Source: Streptomyces zaomyceticus
Lineage (GTDB): Bacteria; Actinomycetota; Actinomycetes; Streptomycetales; Streptomycetaceae
Direction of reading: 5' to 3'
Assembly: GCF_014656215.1 (NCBI RefSeq)
Contig: NZ_BNBZ01000034.1
Span: 1 to 64,000 of the forward strand
DNA length: 64,000 nucleotides
This document shows, piece after piece, positions 33,553-41,455 of this stretch. The notes beneath the pieces were generated by a model. That model was not told where the DNA came from. It was given only the letters and a program-made list of their open reading frames with translations, and made no database searches. How positions within the stretch are numbered: position 1 is the first letter of the stretch; every line of letters begins with the position of its first letter. The position numbers and the translations under genes were made by a program.

Positions 33553-34395
33553 TTACAGGGACGCGATGACGCGGTCCGCGAGGATGTAGACGTTCTCCTC
33601 GTCCGACTCGCCGTACGAGAAGGTGAGGGCGAAGGCGCCCGAGACGCCCGAGCCGCCGAGCAGCACCGGCGTACGGCCCGCGCGCAGGGCCTCGGCGAGG
33701 CGCTCCGCGGTCTCGCGGTGCCCCGGGGTCATACAGAGGGTCGTGCCGTCCGCGAAGACGTACACGTCGAGCGTGCCGAGCGGGCCCGGGCGCACGTCCG
33801 TCAGCGCCGTGCGGGTGTCCGCCAGCTCCTCCAGACGGGCCACCGTCCGCTCGTGGTCGGTGACGACGGGGGTCTGCACCGGCACGAAGTCCGGGTGCGA
33901 GGGGTGCCGGCGGCGGGCCGCGGCCAGCTCGGCCGAGTCCTCCGGGTACTCCTCGAGCGCGTCGAAGGCGTCCAGCGGGTCGGAACCGTCGAGCGCCGCC
34001 GCCTCCGCCTCCATGGCCTCCAGGGCCATCGCCTCCAGGCCCACGAAGTCGGCCTGGCGCGGGACGAAGAAGGTGCCGTCGTCGACCGGGCCGCCGAGAC
34101 CGCCGAGCAGGGACGGGGCGTCGGCCGCGTCCCGGGCCTCCTGCGCGGCCCAGAAGGCGCGCGCCTCGGCGAGCTCGCGCTCGCGCTCCTCGGCCAGCGC
34201 GTCCGCGACCGCGGCCCGTATCTCGGCGGCGGGCGTGGCGCGGGCGGCGGGGACCGTCACGCCGTGTCCGGCCGCCAGCTCGCTCCGCAGGGCGGAGACC
34301 TGCTTGCGGAGACCGTGGACTGCGTGCAGGGCGGCAGCGCCCACGGCCGTGGCAGCGGCCGTGGTCAGCAGCAGGGCAAGAGGCATGGCGCTCAC
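33553..34395 (-). CDS. Membrane-anchored conserved hypothetical protein
   Basis: About 280 residues. A single N-terminal hydrophobic segment (ALLLTTAAATAVGAAALHAV) is followed by a short coiled coil (LRKQVSALRSEL). A long acidic Ala/Glu-rich region runs to about residue 165 (LEAMALEAMEAEAAALDGSDPLDAFDAL), then a folded C-terminal domain (LDVYVFADGTTLCMTPGHRETAERLAEALRAG, VLLGGSGVSGAFALTFSYGESDEENVYILADRV). No family recognised. GTG 34395 or the ATG three codons later is the start. A TAA stop, rare in this genome, ends the gene. Confidence 0.78.
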   Translation of the reverse strand: MSAMPLALLLTTAAATAVGAAALHAVHGLRKQVSALRSELAAGHGVTVPAARATPAAEIRAAVADALAEERERELAEARAFWAAQEARDAADAPSLLGGLGGPVDDGTFFVPRQADFVGLEAMALEAMEAEAAALDGSDPLDAFDALEEYPEDSAELAAARRRHPSHPDFVPVQTPVVTDHERTVARLEELADTRTALTDVRPGPLGTLDVYVFADGTTLCMTPGHRETAERLAEALRAGRTPVLLGGSGVSGAFALTFSYGESDEENVYILADRVIASL

Positions 34396-34620
34396 TGACG
34401 TACTCCCGATTCCGAGTCGATCCCCCGACTTCCTACATCAGCTTGTCCTGAGGTGGGGCCCGCTGTCAGTGCATTACGTCACGAATTGGACAGGTATTTC
34501 TGCCAGGCGTTTAGTCCCGAAACCACTCTGACCTGCGAAAACGAACTCCCCCGGGACGTAGGTCACATCCTGGGGGAGATTCGGTCACGGCTCGGACGCG
34601 GTGGGGTTAGCCCCGGTAGG

Positions 34621-35841
34621 TCAGCTCAGCCGCTCGATGACCATGGCCATGCCCTGGCCGCCGCCGACGCACATGGTCTCCAGGCCGAACTGCTTGTCGT
34701 GGAACTGGAGGCTGTTGATCAGCGTGCCGGTGATCCGGGCGCCGGTCATGCCGAAGGGGTGGCCGACGGCGATGGCGCCACCGTTGACGTTCACCTTGTC
34801 CAGGTCCAGGCCGAGCTCCTGGTAGGACGGGATCACCTGGGCGGCGAAGGCCTCGTTGAGCTCCGCCAGGTCGATGTCGCCGATGGTCAGGCCGGCGCGC
34901 TTCAGGGCCTGCTTCGACGCCTCGACCGGGCCGAGACCCATGATCTCGGGGGAGAGGCCGGAGACGCCGGTGGAGACGATGCGGGCGAGCGGGGTCAGGC
35001 CGAGCTCGCGGGCCTTCGTGTCCGACATGATGACGAGCGCGGCGGCGCCGTCGTTCAGCGGGCAGCAGTTGGCGGCGGTGACCAGGCCGTCGGGGCGGAA
35101 GACCGGCTTGAGGCCCTGCACGCCCTCCAGGGTGACGCCGGCGCGCGGGCCGTCGTCCGTGGAGACGACGGTGCCGTCCGGCAGCGTCACCGGGGTGATC
35201 TCGCGCTCCCAGAAGCCGTTCTTGATGGCCTGCTCGGCGAGGTTCTGCGACCGTACGCCGAACTCGTCCATCTCCTGGCGGCTGATGCCCTTCAGGCGGG
35301 CCAGGTTCTCGGCGGTCTGGCCCATGGCGATGTACGCGTCGGGGACGATGCCGTCCTCGCGCGGGTCGTGCCACGTGGAGCCCTCGGAGGCGGCGACCTC
35401 GGCGGTACGGGCCTCGGCCTCGGCGAAGAACGGGTTGTGGGTGTCGGGCAGCGAGTCCGAGTTGCCGCGGACGAAGCTGGACACCATCTCGACACCGGCC
35501 GAGATGAAGACGTCGCCCTCGCCCGCCTTGATCGCGTGCAGCGCCATCCGGGAGGTCTGCAGCGAGGAGGAGCAGTAGCGGGTGATCGTGCAGCCCGGCA
35601 GGTGGTCCATGCCCATCCGCACGGACACGATCCGGCCCAGGTTGTTGCCCTGCTCGCCGCCGGGCAGGCCACAGCCCAGCATCAGGTCGTCGATGTCGCG
35701 CGGGTCCAGCTCCGGCACCTTCGCCAGGGCGGCCTGGACGATGGTCGCGGTGAGGTCGTCCGCCCGCAGGTCCTTGAGGGAGCCCTTGAAGGCCCGGCCG
35801 ATGGGCGAGCGGGCGGTCGAGACGATCACGGCTTCGGGCAT
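34621..35841 (-). CDS. Acetyl-CoA C-acetyltransferase (thiolase)
   Basis: About 406 residues. The nucleophile is Cys at about 90 (ITRYCSSSLQ). The His sits in AIAVGHPFGMTG and the acid-base Cys in MCVGGGQGMAM near the C-terminus; NEAFA is also conserved. It cleaves 3-ketoacyl-CoA in beta-oxidation or condenses acetyl-CoA. The ATG at 35841 lies five bases from GGAG; the preceding GTG codon is too close to that site. A TetR-type palindrome lies about 100 bases upstream. No other fatty-acid genes are adjacent, so the physiological direction is open. Confidence 0.93.
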   Translation of the reverse strand: MPEAVIVSTARSPIGRAFKGSLKDLRADDLTATIVQAALAKVPELDPRDIDDLMLGCGLPGGEQGNNLGRIVSVRMGMDHLPGCTITRYCSSSLQTSRMALHAIKAGEGDVFISAGVEMVSSFVRGNSDSLPDTHNPFFAEAEARTAEVAASEGSTWHDPREDGIVPDAYIAMGQTAENLARLKGISRQEMDEFGVRSQNLAEQAIKNGFWEREITPVTLPDGTVVSTDDGPRAGVTLEGVQGLKPVFRPDGLVTAANCCPLNDGAAALVIMSDTKARELGLTPLARIVSTGVSGLSPEIMGLGPVEASKQALKRAGLTIGDIDLAELNEAFAAQVIPSYQELGLDLDKVNVNGGAIAVGHPFGMTGARITGTLINSLQFHDKQFGLETMCVGGGQGMAMVIERLS

Positions 35842-35941
35842 CACGGCTCCATGAGGGTGCGGAGTGGGCGGACAGAAAGGGAAGTTACCCGTACGTACCG
35901 CACGGGGTCACCGGCCTGGGCATGTGATGCGGACCTCTTTT

Positions 35942-35957
35942 CTAAGCGAGCGCTCAG
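35942..35957 (-). promoter_or_regulatory. Possible TetR-type operator for the thiolase gene
   Basis: CTAAGCGAGCGCTCAG contains the perfect 8-bp palindrome GAGCGCTC with A/T-rich flanks, in the style of operators of acyl-CoA-linked TetR regulators (AGCGAGCGCT core). It lies about 100 bases before the thiolase start and overlaps the stop codon of the SGNH gene. Confidence 0.4.
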
Positions 35958-37015
35958 TTGGTGGAGGTGGAGGTCTCCGCGGCGCCCTCCCCCCGGGCCT
36001 GTGCGGACCCGTCCGCCGAGCCCTCGGCGGACCCTTCCGCGGCCTCTTCCGCGGACACCGGCAGCCGCCTCCTGCGGCGGTGCTTGAGCAGGGCCCACGG
36101 CGCCCGGGCGCCCGTCACCTCGGTGCCCGCCTCCTTCGCCGCCTCGGCCGCGGCCTTCGCGACCGGCAGCATGTTCTCCCGCCGCGCCGGTTCGAGCCGG
36201 TCGGTCTCCGGCCACACGCCGAGCACCGCGCAGAGCGTCGGCAGGACGGCCATCGCCGCCGTCGCGTACCCCTCCGCCGACGGGTGGAAGTTGTCCACCC
36301 CGAACATCTCGCGCGGGTTCGCCGCGAACTCGGGGCCCAGGAGGTCGCCGAGCGAGACCGTCCGCCCGCCCTGCTCGATCACCACGATCGTCTGCGCCGC
36401 CGCGAGCTGCCGGGAGGCCCGCCGGGCCAGCCAGCGCAGCGGCTGGTAGACCGGCTCGATCGTCCCCAGGTCCGGACAGGTCCCGACGACCACCTCCGCG
36501 CCGGCCGTACGCAGCCGCCGTACCGCCGACGCCAGGAGCCGTACCGACTCGGTCGGCGGCAGCCGGTGCGTCACGTCGTTCGCGCCGATCATGATCACGC
36601 AGACGTCCGGCGGCCCGAGGGGCTGGGCGAGCAGCAGCGACACCTGGCGCTCCAGGTCGTCCGAGCGCGCTCCGGAGAGTGCCACGTTCCGCAGGACCAC
36701 CGGCCGCTCCGCGACCGCCGCGAGCCCCGAGGCGAGCAGCGCGCCCGGCGTCTGCCCCGAGCGGCGCACCCCCTGGCCCGCCGCCGTGGAATCACCCAGA
36801 AGGGCCAGCCGCAGCGGCTCGTCGGGGCCGAACGCGCGCCCGTAGAGACCGTCCGCGCCCGGTGGCAGCGGGGCCGCCCAGCCACCGACCGTCCGCTTCG
36901 CGATCTGCATCTCGGCCAGCAGGACGCCCACCGCGGCCACCCCGAGCAGCCCGATGCTCCCGCCGCCGTAGGCCGCGCCCGCCGCGATCCGGCGCGCCAC
37001 CCTCGCCCTCGACAT
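35954..37015 (-). CDS. SGNH/GDSL-family hydrolase, membrane-anchored
   Basis: About 353 residues. The N-terminal hydrophobic segment (GGGSIGLLGVAAVGVLLAEM) looks like an uncleaved anchor. The catalytic blocks are LALLGDSTAAGQG (Ser), LSGARSDD (Gly), IMIGANDVTH (Asn) and VDNFHPSAEGY (Asp and His). These enzymes are esterases or lipases, often acting on acetylated polysaccharide or lipids. The last 70 residues are a basic patch (KHRRRRR) and an acidic Ser/Ala/Glu repeat tail (AEGSAEGSADGSA). The ribosome site AAGGAGGTGA is a near-perfect anti-16S match 8 bases from ATG 37015, implying strong translation. Confidence 0.9.
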   Translation of the reverse strand: MSRARVARRIAAGAAYGGGSIGLLGVAAVGVLLAEMQIAKRTVGGWAAPLPPGADGLYGRAFGPDEPLRLALLGDSTAAGQGVRRSGQTPGALLASGLAAVAERPVVLRNVALSGARSDDLERQVSLLLAQPLGPPDVCVIMIGANDVTHRLPPTESVRLLASAVRRLRTAGAEVVVGTCPDLGTIEPVYQPLRWLARRASRQLAAAQTIVVIEQGGRTVSLGDLLGPEFAANPREMFGVDNFHPSAEGYATAAMAVLPTLCAVLGVWPETDRLEPARRENMLPVAKAAAEAAKEAGTEVTGARAPWALLKHRRRRRLPVSAEEAAEGSAEGSADGSAQARGEGAAETSTSTN

Positions 37016-37136
37016 GAGGCCGTCACCTCCTTCGAGCCGTAGAGGCCCTTCAAGCCGTTCAGGGTCTAACTGCCCCGTAACCCGCTCCGACTACGCATAC
37101 GCTGGCCACACCATTACGGAGACCCCGGAGATTACG

Positions 37137-38528
37137 GTGCAATTCCACGACTCGATGATCAGCCTCGTCGGCAACACCCCGCTGGTGAAGCTCAACAACG
37201 TCACAGCGGGTATTCAGGCGACCGTCCTGGCCAAGGTCGAGTACTTCAACCCCGGAGGGTCGGTCAAGGACCGGATCGCCCTGCGGATGATCGAGGCGGC
37301 CGAGCAGAGCGGTGAGCTCAAGCCGGGCGGCACCATCGTCGAGCCCACGTCCGGCAACACCGGCGTCGGCCTGGCGATCGTGGCCCAGACGAAGGGCTAC
37401 AAGTGCATCTTCGTCTGCCCGGACAAGGTGTCCCTCGACAAGATCAACGTGCTGCGGGCGTACGGCGCCGAGGTCGTCGTCTGCCCGACCGCGGTCGACC
37501 CGGAGCACCCGGACTCGTACTACAACGTCTCGGACCGCCTCGTCCGTGAGACGCCCGGCGCCTGGAAGCCCGACCAGTACTCCAACCCGAACAACCCGCG
37601 TTCCCACTACGAGACCACCGGTCCCGAGCTCTGGGAGCAGACGGAGGGGAAGATCACCCACTTCGTCGCGGGCGTCGGCACCGGCGGCACCATCTCCGGC
37701 ACCGGCAACTACCTCAAGGAGGCCAGTGGCGGCTCCGTGAAGGTCATCGGCGCCGACCCCGAGGGCTCCGTCTACTCGGGCGGCTCCGGCCGGCCGTACC
37801 TGGTCGAGGGCGTCGGCGAGGACTTCTGGCCGACCGCGTACGACCGGAACGTCACGGACCGGATCGTCGCCGTGTCCGACAAGGACTCGTTCCAGATGAC
37901 CCGCCGCCTGGCCAAGGAGGAGGGTCTCCTCGTCGGCGGCTCCTGCGGCATGGCCGTCGTGGCCGCCCTGGAGGTCGCCAAGGAGCTCGGCCCCGACGAC
38001 GTCGTCGTCGTGCTGCTGCCGGACTCGGGCCGCGGCTACATGTCGAAGATCTTCAGCGACGAGTGGATGGCCGACTACGGCTTCCTGGAGGACACCTCCA
38101 CGGCCACCGTCGCCGACGTCCTGCGCCACAAGGAGGGCGGCACCATGCCTTCCCTCGTCCACATGCACCCGGACGAGACCGTCGGCCAGGCCATCGAGGT
38201 GCTCCGCGAGTACGGCGTCTCCCAGATGCCCATCGTGAAGCCCGGCGCCGGCCACCCCGACGTGATGGCCGCCGAGGTCGTCGGCTCGGTCGTCGAGCGC
38301 GAGCTCCTCGACGCGCTCTTCAAGCAGCGCGCCTCCCTGGAGGACCCGCTGGAGCGCCACATGAGCGCGCCGCTGCCGCAGGTCGGCTCCGGCGAGCCCG
38401 TCGCCGACCTGATGTCCGTCCTCGGCGAGGCCGCCGACGCGGCGATCGTCCTGGTCGAGGGCAAGCCGACCGGCGTCGTGAGCCGCCAGGACCTGCTGGC
38501 CTTCCTGGCCAACGGCGGCGCGAAGTAG
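37137..38528 (+). CDS. Cystathionine beta-synthase
   Basis: About 463 residues. The PLP-dependent fold II domain (1-330) has the cofactor Lys at about 44 (GGSVKDRIALR), the SGNTGVGLAIVAQ loop and the GTGGTISGTGNYLK phosphate-binding loop. Two CBS domains follow at about 340-455 (HPDETVGQAIEVLREYGVSQMPIV and VADLMSVLGEAADAAIVLVEGKPTGVVSRQDLLAFL). It condenses homocysteine and serine to cystathionine in reverse transsulfuration; the CBS pair is a site for adenosyl regulation. The start GTG 37137 is seven bases after CGGAG. Divergent from the SGNH gene. Confidence 0.93.
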   Translation: MQFHDSMISLVGNTPLVKLNNVTAGIQATVLAKVEYFNPGGSVKDRIALRMIEAAEQSGELKPGGTIVEPTSGNTGVGLAIVAQTKGYKCIFVCPDKVSLDKINVLRAYGAEVVVCPTAVDPEHPDSYYNVSDRLVRETPGAWKPDQYSNPNNPRSHYETTGPELWEQTEGKITHFVAGVGTGGTISGTGNYLKEASGGSVKVIGADPEGSVYSGGSGRPYLVEGVGEDFWPTAYDRNVTDRIVAVSDKDSFQMTRRLAKEEGLLVGGSCGMAVVAALEVAKELGPDDVVVVLLPDSGRGYMSKIFSDEWMADYGFLEDTSTATVADVLRHKEGGTMPSLVHMHPDETVGQAIEVLREYGVSQMPIVKPGAGHPDVMAAEVVGSVVERELLDALFKQRASLEDPLERHMSAPLPQVGSGEPVADLMSVLGEAADAAIVLVEGKPTGVVSRQDLLAFLANGGAK

Positions 38529-38726
38529 GACCCGGAGGGTGCTCGCGGGGGCGCTCGCGGACTCGTTCGCACAATCGGTACGAGCGCGACACGTACCCGC
38601 AGCACCCGCTTAACACGCGTCCGGCACATTGGTGGTTGTCGGCGTCACGGACTTCCGGAGCGGCTCCCGGACCCCTGACGACGCCACGGACGCGGAGACC
38701 GGCCCTGACCCGGGCCCGTGTCCCTC

Positions 38727-38826
38727 GCGGGGACCGCCGTCGTCCCGCCCCCCGGTTCGGGGGTGCGGCGGTCCCCGCGCACACTCTCCCCGCGGGCGGG
38801 CCCCCTCGGCGGCCCGCCTCTCGCGG
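38727..38826. repeat. Two long perfect-stem hairpins in a gene-free interval
   Basis: GCGGGGACCGCCG (38727-38739) pairs perfectly with 38766-38778, with an inner CCCCC/GGGGG stem in the loop. A second hairpin (GGCGGGCC/GGCCCGCC with outer CCCGCG/CGCGGG) follows to 38826. They lie about 200 bases after the CBS-gene stop, late for its terminator. The interval 38529-38924 otherwise holds two CAGCACCCG units and the palindrome at 38868. Confidence 0.7.
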
Positions 38827-38867
38827 GTTTCTCCCGTCGACGCTCCCCTTCTCTCCCGAACACCCTG

Positions 38868-38885
38868 CTGCATATCCTTATGCAG
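38868..38885. promoter_or_regulatory. Palindromic operator before the RpiR gene
   Basis: CTGCATA-TCCT-TATGCAG is a perfect 7-bp inverted repeat, AT-rich against its surroundings, 40 bases before the RpiR start. Autoregulation by RpiR is the simplest reading; TGCAT half-sites also resemble Streptomyces ARG boxes. Confidence 0.65.
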
Positions 38886-38924
38886 AGTCCATCACGGGTG
38901 AATAGACGAGAGGGGTCGGGCGGC

Positions 38925-39770
38925 ATGACCGACAGCACGGCCGGCCGACTGCAGGCGCTCTTCGAGGGGCACCGGCTGACGCCGACACAGCGCCGGATCG
39001 CCCACTGCATGGTGCGGCGCGCCGGTGACGTGCCGTTCCTCTCCAGCGTCGAGCTCGCCGAGCTCGCCGGGGTCAGCCAGCCCTCCGTCACCCGCTTCGC
39101 CGTCGCCCTCGGCTTCGACGGCTACCCGGCGCTCCGCCGCCATCTGCGCGAGGTCGCGCCCCCCGAGCCCGACGCGGGCGGGGGCGGGGGCGAGACGCTC
39201 AACGAGTACCAGCAGGCCGTGCTCGCCGAGATCGAGAACCTCCGGCACCTGGCCGGGCTGCTCGCCGACCCCACGCCCGTCGAGCGGGCCGGCCGGCTGC
39301 TCGCCGGCTCCCGCCCGCTGCCCGTCCTCGGGCTGCGGGCCGCCTCTTCGCAGGCCCGCGGCTTCGCCTACTTCGCCGCCAAGGTGCACCCCGACGTCCG
39401 GCTCCTCGACGAGGCCGGCTCGATGCTCACGGACCGCGTCGACGCGGCCGTCCGGGCGGGGGCGACCGCCCTGCTGTGCTTCGCGCTGCCCCGGCACCCG
39501 CGGGAGGTCGTCGAGGCCCTGGAGTACGCGCGGGCGGCCGGTCTCACGGTCGTGACCGTCGCCGAGTCGGCCTTCGCGCCCGTTGCCGCGCACAGTGATC
39601 TGCTCATCCCGGCCGCCGTCGGCACCGGGCTCGCCTTCGACACCGCCTGTGCGCCGATGATGCTCGGCCGGGTCCTCCTGGAGGCCATGGCGGACGAACT
39701 CCCGGACGCGCAGGCGCGCCTGGAGGAGTTCGACACGAAGGCGGCGGCGCGGGGCCTGTTCGTCGAGTAG
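38925..39770 (+). CDS. MurR/RpiR-family transcriptional regulator with SIS domain
   Basis: About 281 residues. The N-terminal helix-turn-helix (LQALFEGHRLTPTQRRIAHCMVRRAGDVPFLSSVELAELAGVSQPSVTRFAVALGFDGYPALRRHLRE) is followed by a SIS phosphosugar-binding domain from about 120 to 255 (LLAGSRPLPVLGLRAASSQARGFAYFAAKV, ALPRHPREVVEALEYARAAGLTVVTVAES). Ligands of this family are sugar phosphates. No sugar gene is adjacent, but the hut genes lie 5 kb away, and some RpiR proteins control histidine use; this link is weak. ATG 38925 fits a GAGAGGGG site at some distance. Confidence 0.9.
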   Translation: MTDSTAGRLQALFEGHRLTPTQRRIAHCMVRRAGDVPFLSSVELAELAGVSQPSVTRFAVALGFDGYPALRRHLREVAPPEPDAGGGGGETLNEYQQAVLAEIENLRHLAGLLADPTPVERAGRLLAGSRPLPVLGLRAASSQARGFAYFAAKVHPDVRLLDEAGSMLTDRVDAAVRAGATALLCFALPRHPREVVEALEYARAAGLTVVTVAESAFAPVAAHSDLLIPAAVGTGLAFDTACAPMMLGRVLLEAMADELPDAQARLEEFDTKAAARGLFVE

Positions 39771-39815
39771 GCGGGTGACCCGTCCGTCGAGGGGCCCGCG
39801 CGCACGCCCGCGGGG

Positions 39816-40187
39816 TCAGACGTCCAGCTCGGCCTCGATCTTCTTCAGCTGGTGGCGGGCCATCGCCAGGTTCGCCCGCTCCTTGTCCAGGGCCAGGTAG
39901 AGGAAGAGGCCGTTGGCGCCGCGGCTCTTGAGCAGCCGGATCAGGTGGTAGTGCTTGCCGAGGGTGATGAGGATGTCCTCGATCTCGTCGTTGAGCCCCA
40001 GCATCTCCATCGCCCGGACCTTGGCCCGGACGACGTCGGTGTTGCCGGCCGCTGCCATGTTGAGGTCGAGCTCCTTGCCACCCCCGATCGTGCCGAGGGC
40101 CATGCCGCTCGTGTAGTCGACGAGCGCCGCGCCGATGGCGCCGTCGATCGTGGTGGCTTCCTTGAGGGCGGTCTCGGTGTTCGCCAT
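39816..40187 (-). CDS. Roadblock/LC7-domain protein (I)
   Basis: About 123 residues, one Roadblock/LC7 fold: IDGAIGAALVDYTSGMALGTIGG, NTDVVRAKVRAMEMLG, IEDILITLGKHYHLIRLL, NGLFLYLALDKERANLAMARHQLKKIEAEL. Such proteins dimerise and modulate small GTPases of the MglA/CvnD type. It closely resembles protein IV of this cluster in layout (DYTSGMALGT versus DWTSGLALGT). AAAGGAAG precedes ATG 40187. It is 57 bases downstream of gene II on the same strand; a GTGCGTG iteration fills the gap. Confidence 0.87.
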   Translation of the reverse strand: MANTETALKEATTIDGAIGAALVDYTSGMALGTIGGGKELDLNMAAAGNTDVVRAKVRAMEMLGLNDEIEDILITLGKHYHLIRLLKSRGANGLFLYLALDKERANLAMARHQLKKIEAELDV

Positions 40188-40244
40188 GGGTGTCGCACTT
40201 CCTTTTCGTGTACGTGTCTTCTGCGTGGTGCGTGGTGCGTGGTG

Positions 40245-40637
40245 TCAGTTCAGGTCTCTGCGTTCCAGTGCGCCGTCGACGAGCTCGCCTATCCGGGCAC
40301 TGGATCTGCGGGCCTCCAGATGGAGCCGCCCGACGTTGATCCGGGGTTCCGCGAGCAGGGTCAGGACGGCCGCGCCGCCCGCCGCGTACGTGGCCACGTA
40401 GCCGCTCTCGCCGCGTACGAGCAGCTCCCGGAACCGGCCCTGGCCGGTGGAGACGGCCAGCCTCTGGCCGACGCCGAGCGCCGCCGCGGTCAGCGCGGCC
40501 ACGCTCTCGGCCTCTCCGTCCACGGTGTCGTGGGCCAGGACGAGGCCGTCGGCACTGGCCGCGAGCGCCCCGGTCAGCTGGGGCAGTCGGGCCCGCAGCC
40601 GTCTGAGCTCGCCGAGGACCTCGGCTTCTGCCGTCAT
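40245..40637 (-). CDS. Roadblock/LC7-domain protein (II)
   Basis: About 130 residues. The Roadblock fold follows a short coiled N-terminus: VLGELRRLRARLPQLTGALAASADGLVLAHDTVD, ESVAALTAAALGVGQRLAVSTGQGRFRELLVRGESGYVATYAAG, and AVLTLLAEPRINVGRLHLEARRSSARIGEL. This variant resembles the CvnB-like class that regulates a GTPase. ATG 40637 follows AAGGAAA by 8 bases. A second in-frame start at the upstream gene's TGATG overlap (40682) would add 15 basic residues; both may be used. It belongs to the operon running from 41862. Confidence 0.87.
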   Translation of the reverse strand: MTAEAEVLGELRRLRARLPQLTGALAASADGLVLAHDTVDGEAESVAALTAAALGVGQRLAVSTGQGRFRELLVRGESGYVATYAAGGAAVLTLLAEPRINVGRLHLEARRSSARIGELVDGALERRDLN

Positions 40638-40678
40638 GAGCTGTTTCCTTTCGGCGCGCAGGCGCAGGGCACGCCTCA

Positions 40679-41455
40679 TCACAGGTGTGCCTCCAGGGCG
40701 TCACGGAGCCGGCGCAGCAGGGCGATGTCGGGATCGGCCACCGGCAGGACCGGTAACAGGGCGGGGGGCGGCGGTGGCGGCACGGGTTCGGGGTCGAGCG
40801 GGGTCTCGACGAGTCCGGCGGCGGCGAGCCGCCGGACGTCGAGAAGGGTGTGGAAGGCGGGGCGGCCGAGCAGCCGGGCGAGGTCCGCCGGGGTCAGCAC
40901 CCCGTCCGCGGCGGCGAGCAGGGCGCGCTGGCGCGCCCCCATGGTCTGGCCGGGGGCGGCGGGGCGCGGCACGACCGGGGCGGTGTCCACGGAGTCGTAC
41001 GGCCAGACGGCGTCGAGGAGTTCGCGGCGACGGACCGTCTCGCGCTCGACCGCCTCGGCGGAGACCGGCCGCACCGTTCCGAACCAGTGCCCCACCCCGT
41101 AGCGGAAGCGGGTCGGCCCGCTGGTGGGGGAGAGGGCGAAGAAGGCGGCGTCGAAGACGGCCCCGAGGTGGCAGATCTCCAGCTCGCCGTCGTGGAGCCG
41201 GCCGCTGTCGACGAGGAAGCGGCCGACGGCGCGGTGGGCGCCGGCCCGGTCGACGGCCTCGTCCCAGCCCTCGCGGGGCAGGCGTCCGCCGGTGGTGAGG
41301 AGGACGTCGAGGCCGGGGGCCGCGGGGCTCTCGGCGTGCACGACCCGGCCGTCGACGAGGTAGAGCGTGCCGTGGTCGCGGAGCAGGGCGCCGGTGGCCT
41401 TCTCGGCGGCGAGCCGGACCAGCATCGGGGAGACGGGGGTGGCGACGGCGCTCAT
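40679..41455 (-). CDS. PATAN/DUF4388-like protein with a TTA codon
   Basis: About 258 residues. Residues 10-110 (LVRLAAEKATGALLRDHGTLYLVDGRVVHAESPAAPGLDVLLTTG) match the PATAN/DUF4388 sensory fold found in bacterial signalling proteins. A winged-helix-like segment lies at about 170-215 (ARQRALLAAADGVLTPADLARLLGRPAFHTLLDVRRLAAAGLVETP). Then a run of seven prolines precedes a short helical end. Leu at about 234 is encoded by TTA (40754-40756 on the plus strand as TAA), the only in-frame TTA I found in the window. Translation should therefore require bldA. ATG 41455 overlaps the upstream Roadblock stop (ATGA). It probably acts with the Roadblock proteins as an input or output partner. Confidence 0.8.
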   Translation of the reverse strand: MSAVATPVSPMLVRLAAEKATGALLRDHGTLYLVDGRVVHAESPAAPGLDVLLTTGGRLPREGWDEAVDRAGAHRAVGRFLVDSGRLHDGELEICHLGAVFDAAFFALSPTSGPTRFRYGVGHWFGTVRPVSAEAVERETVRRRELLDAVWPYDSVDTAPVVPRPAAPGQTMGARQRALLAAADGVLTPADLARLLGRPAFHTLLDVRRLAAAGLVETPLDPEPVPPPPPPALLPVLPVADPDIALLRRLRDALEAHL

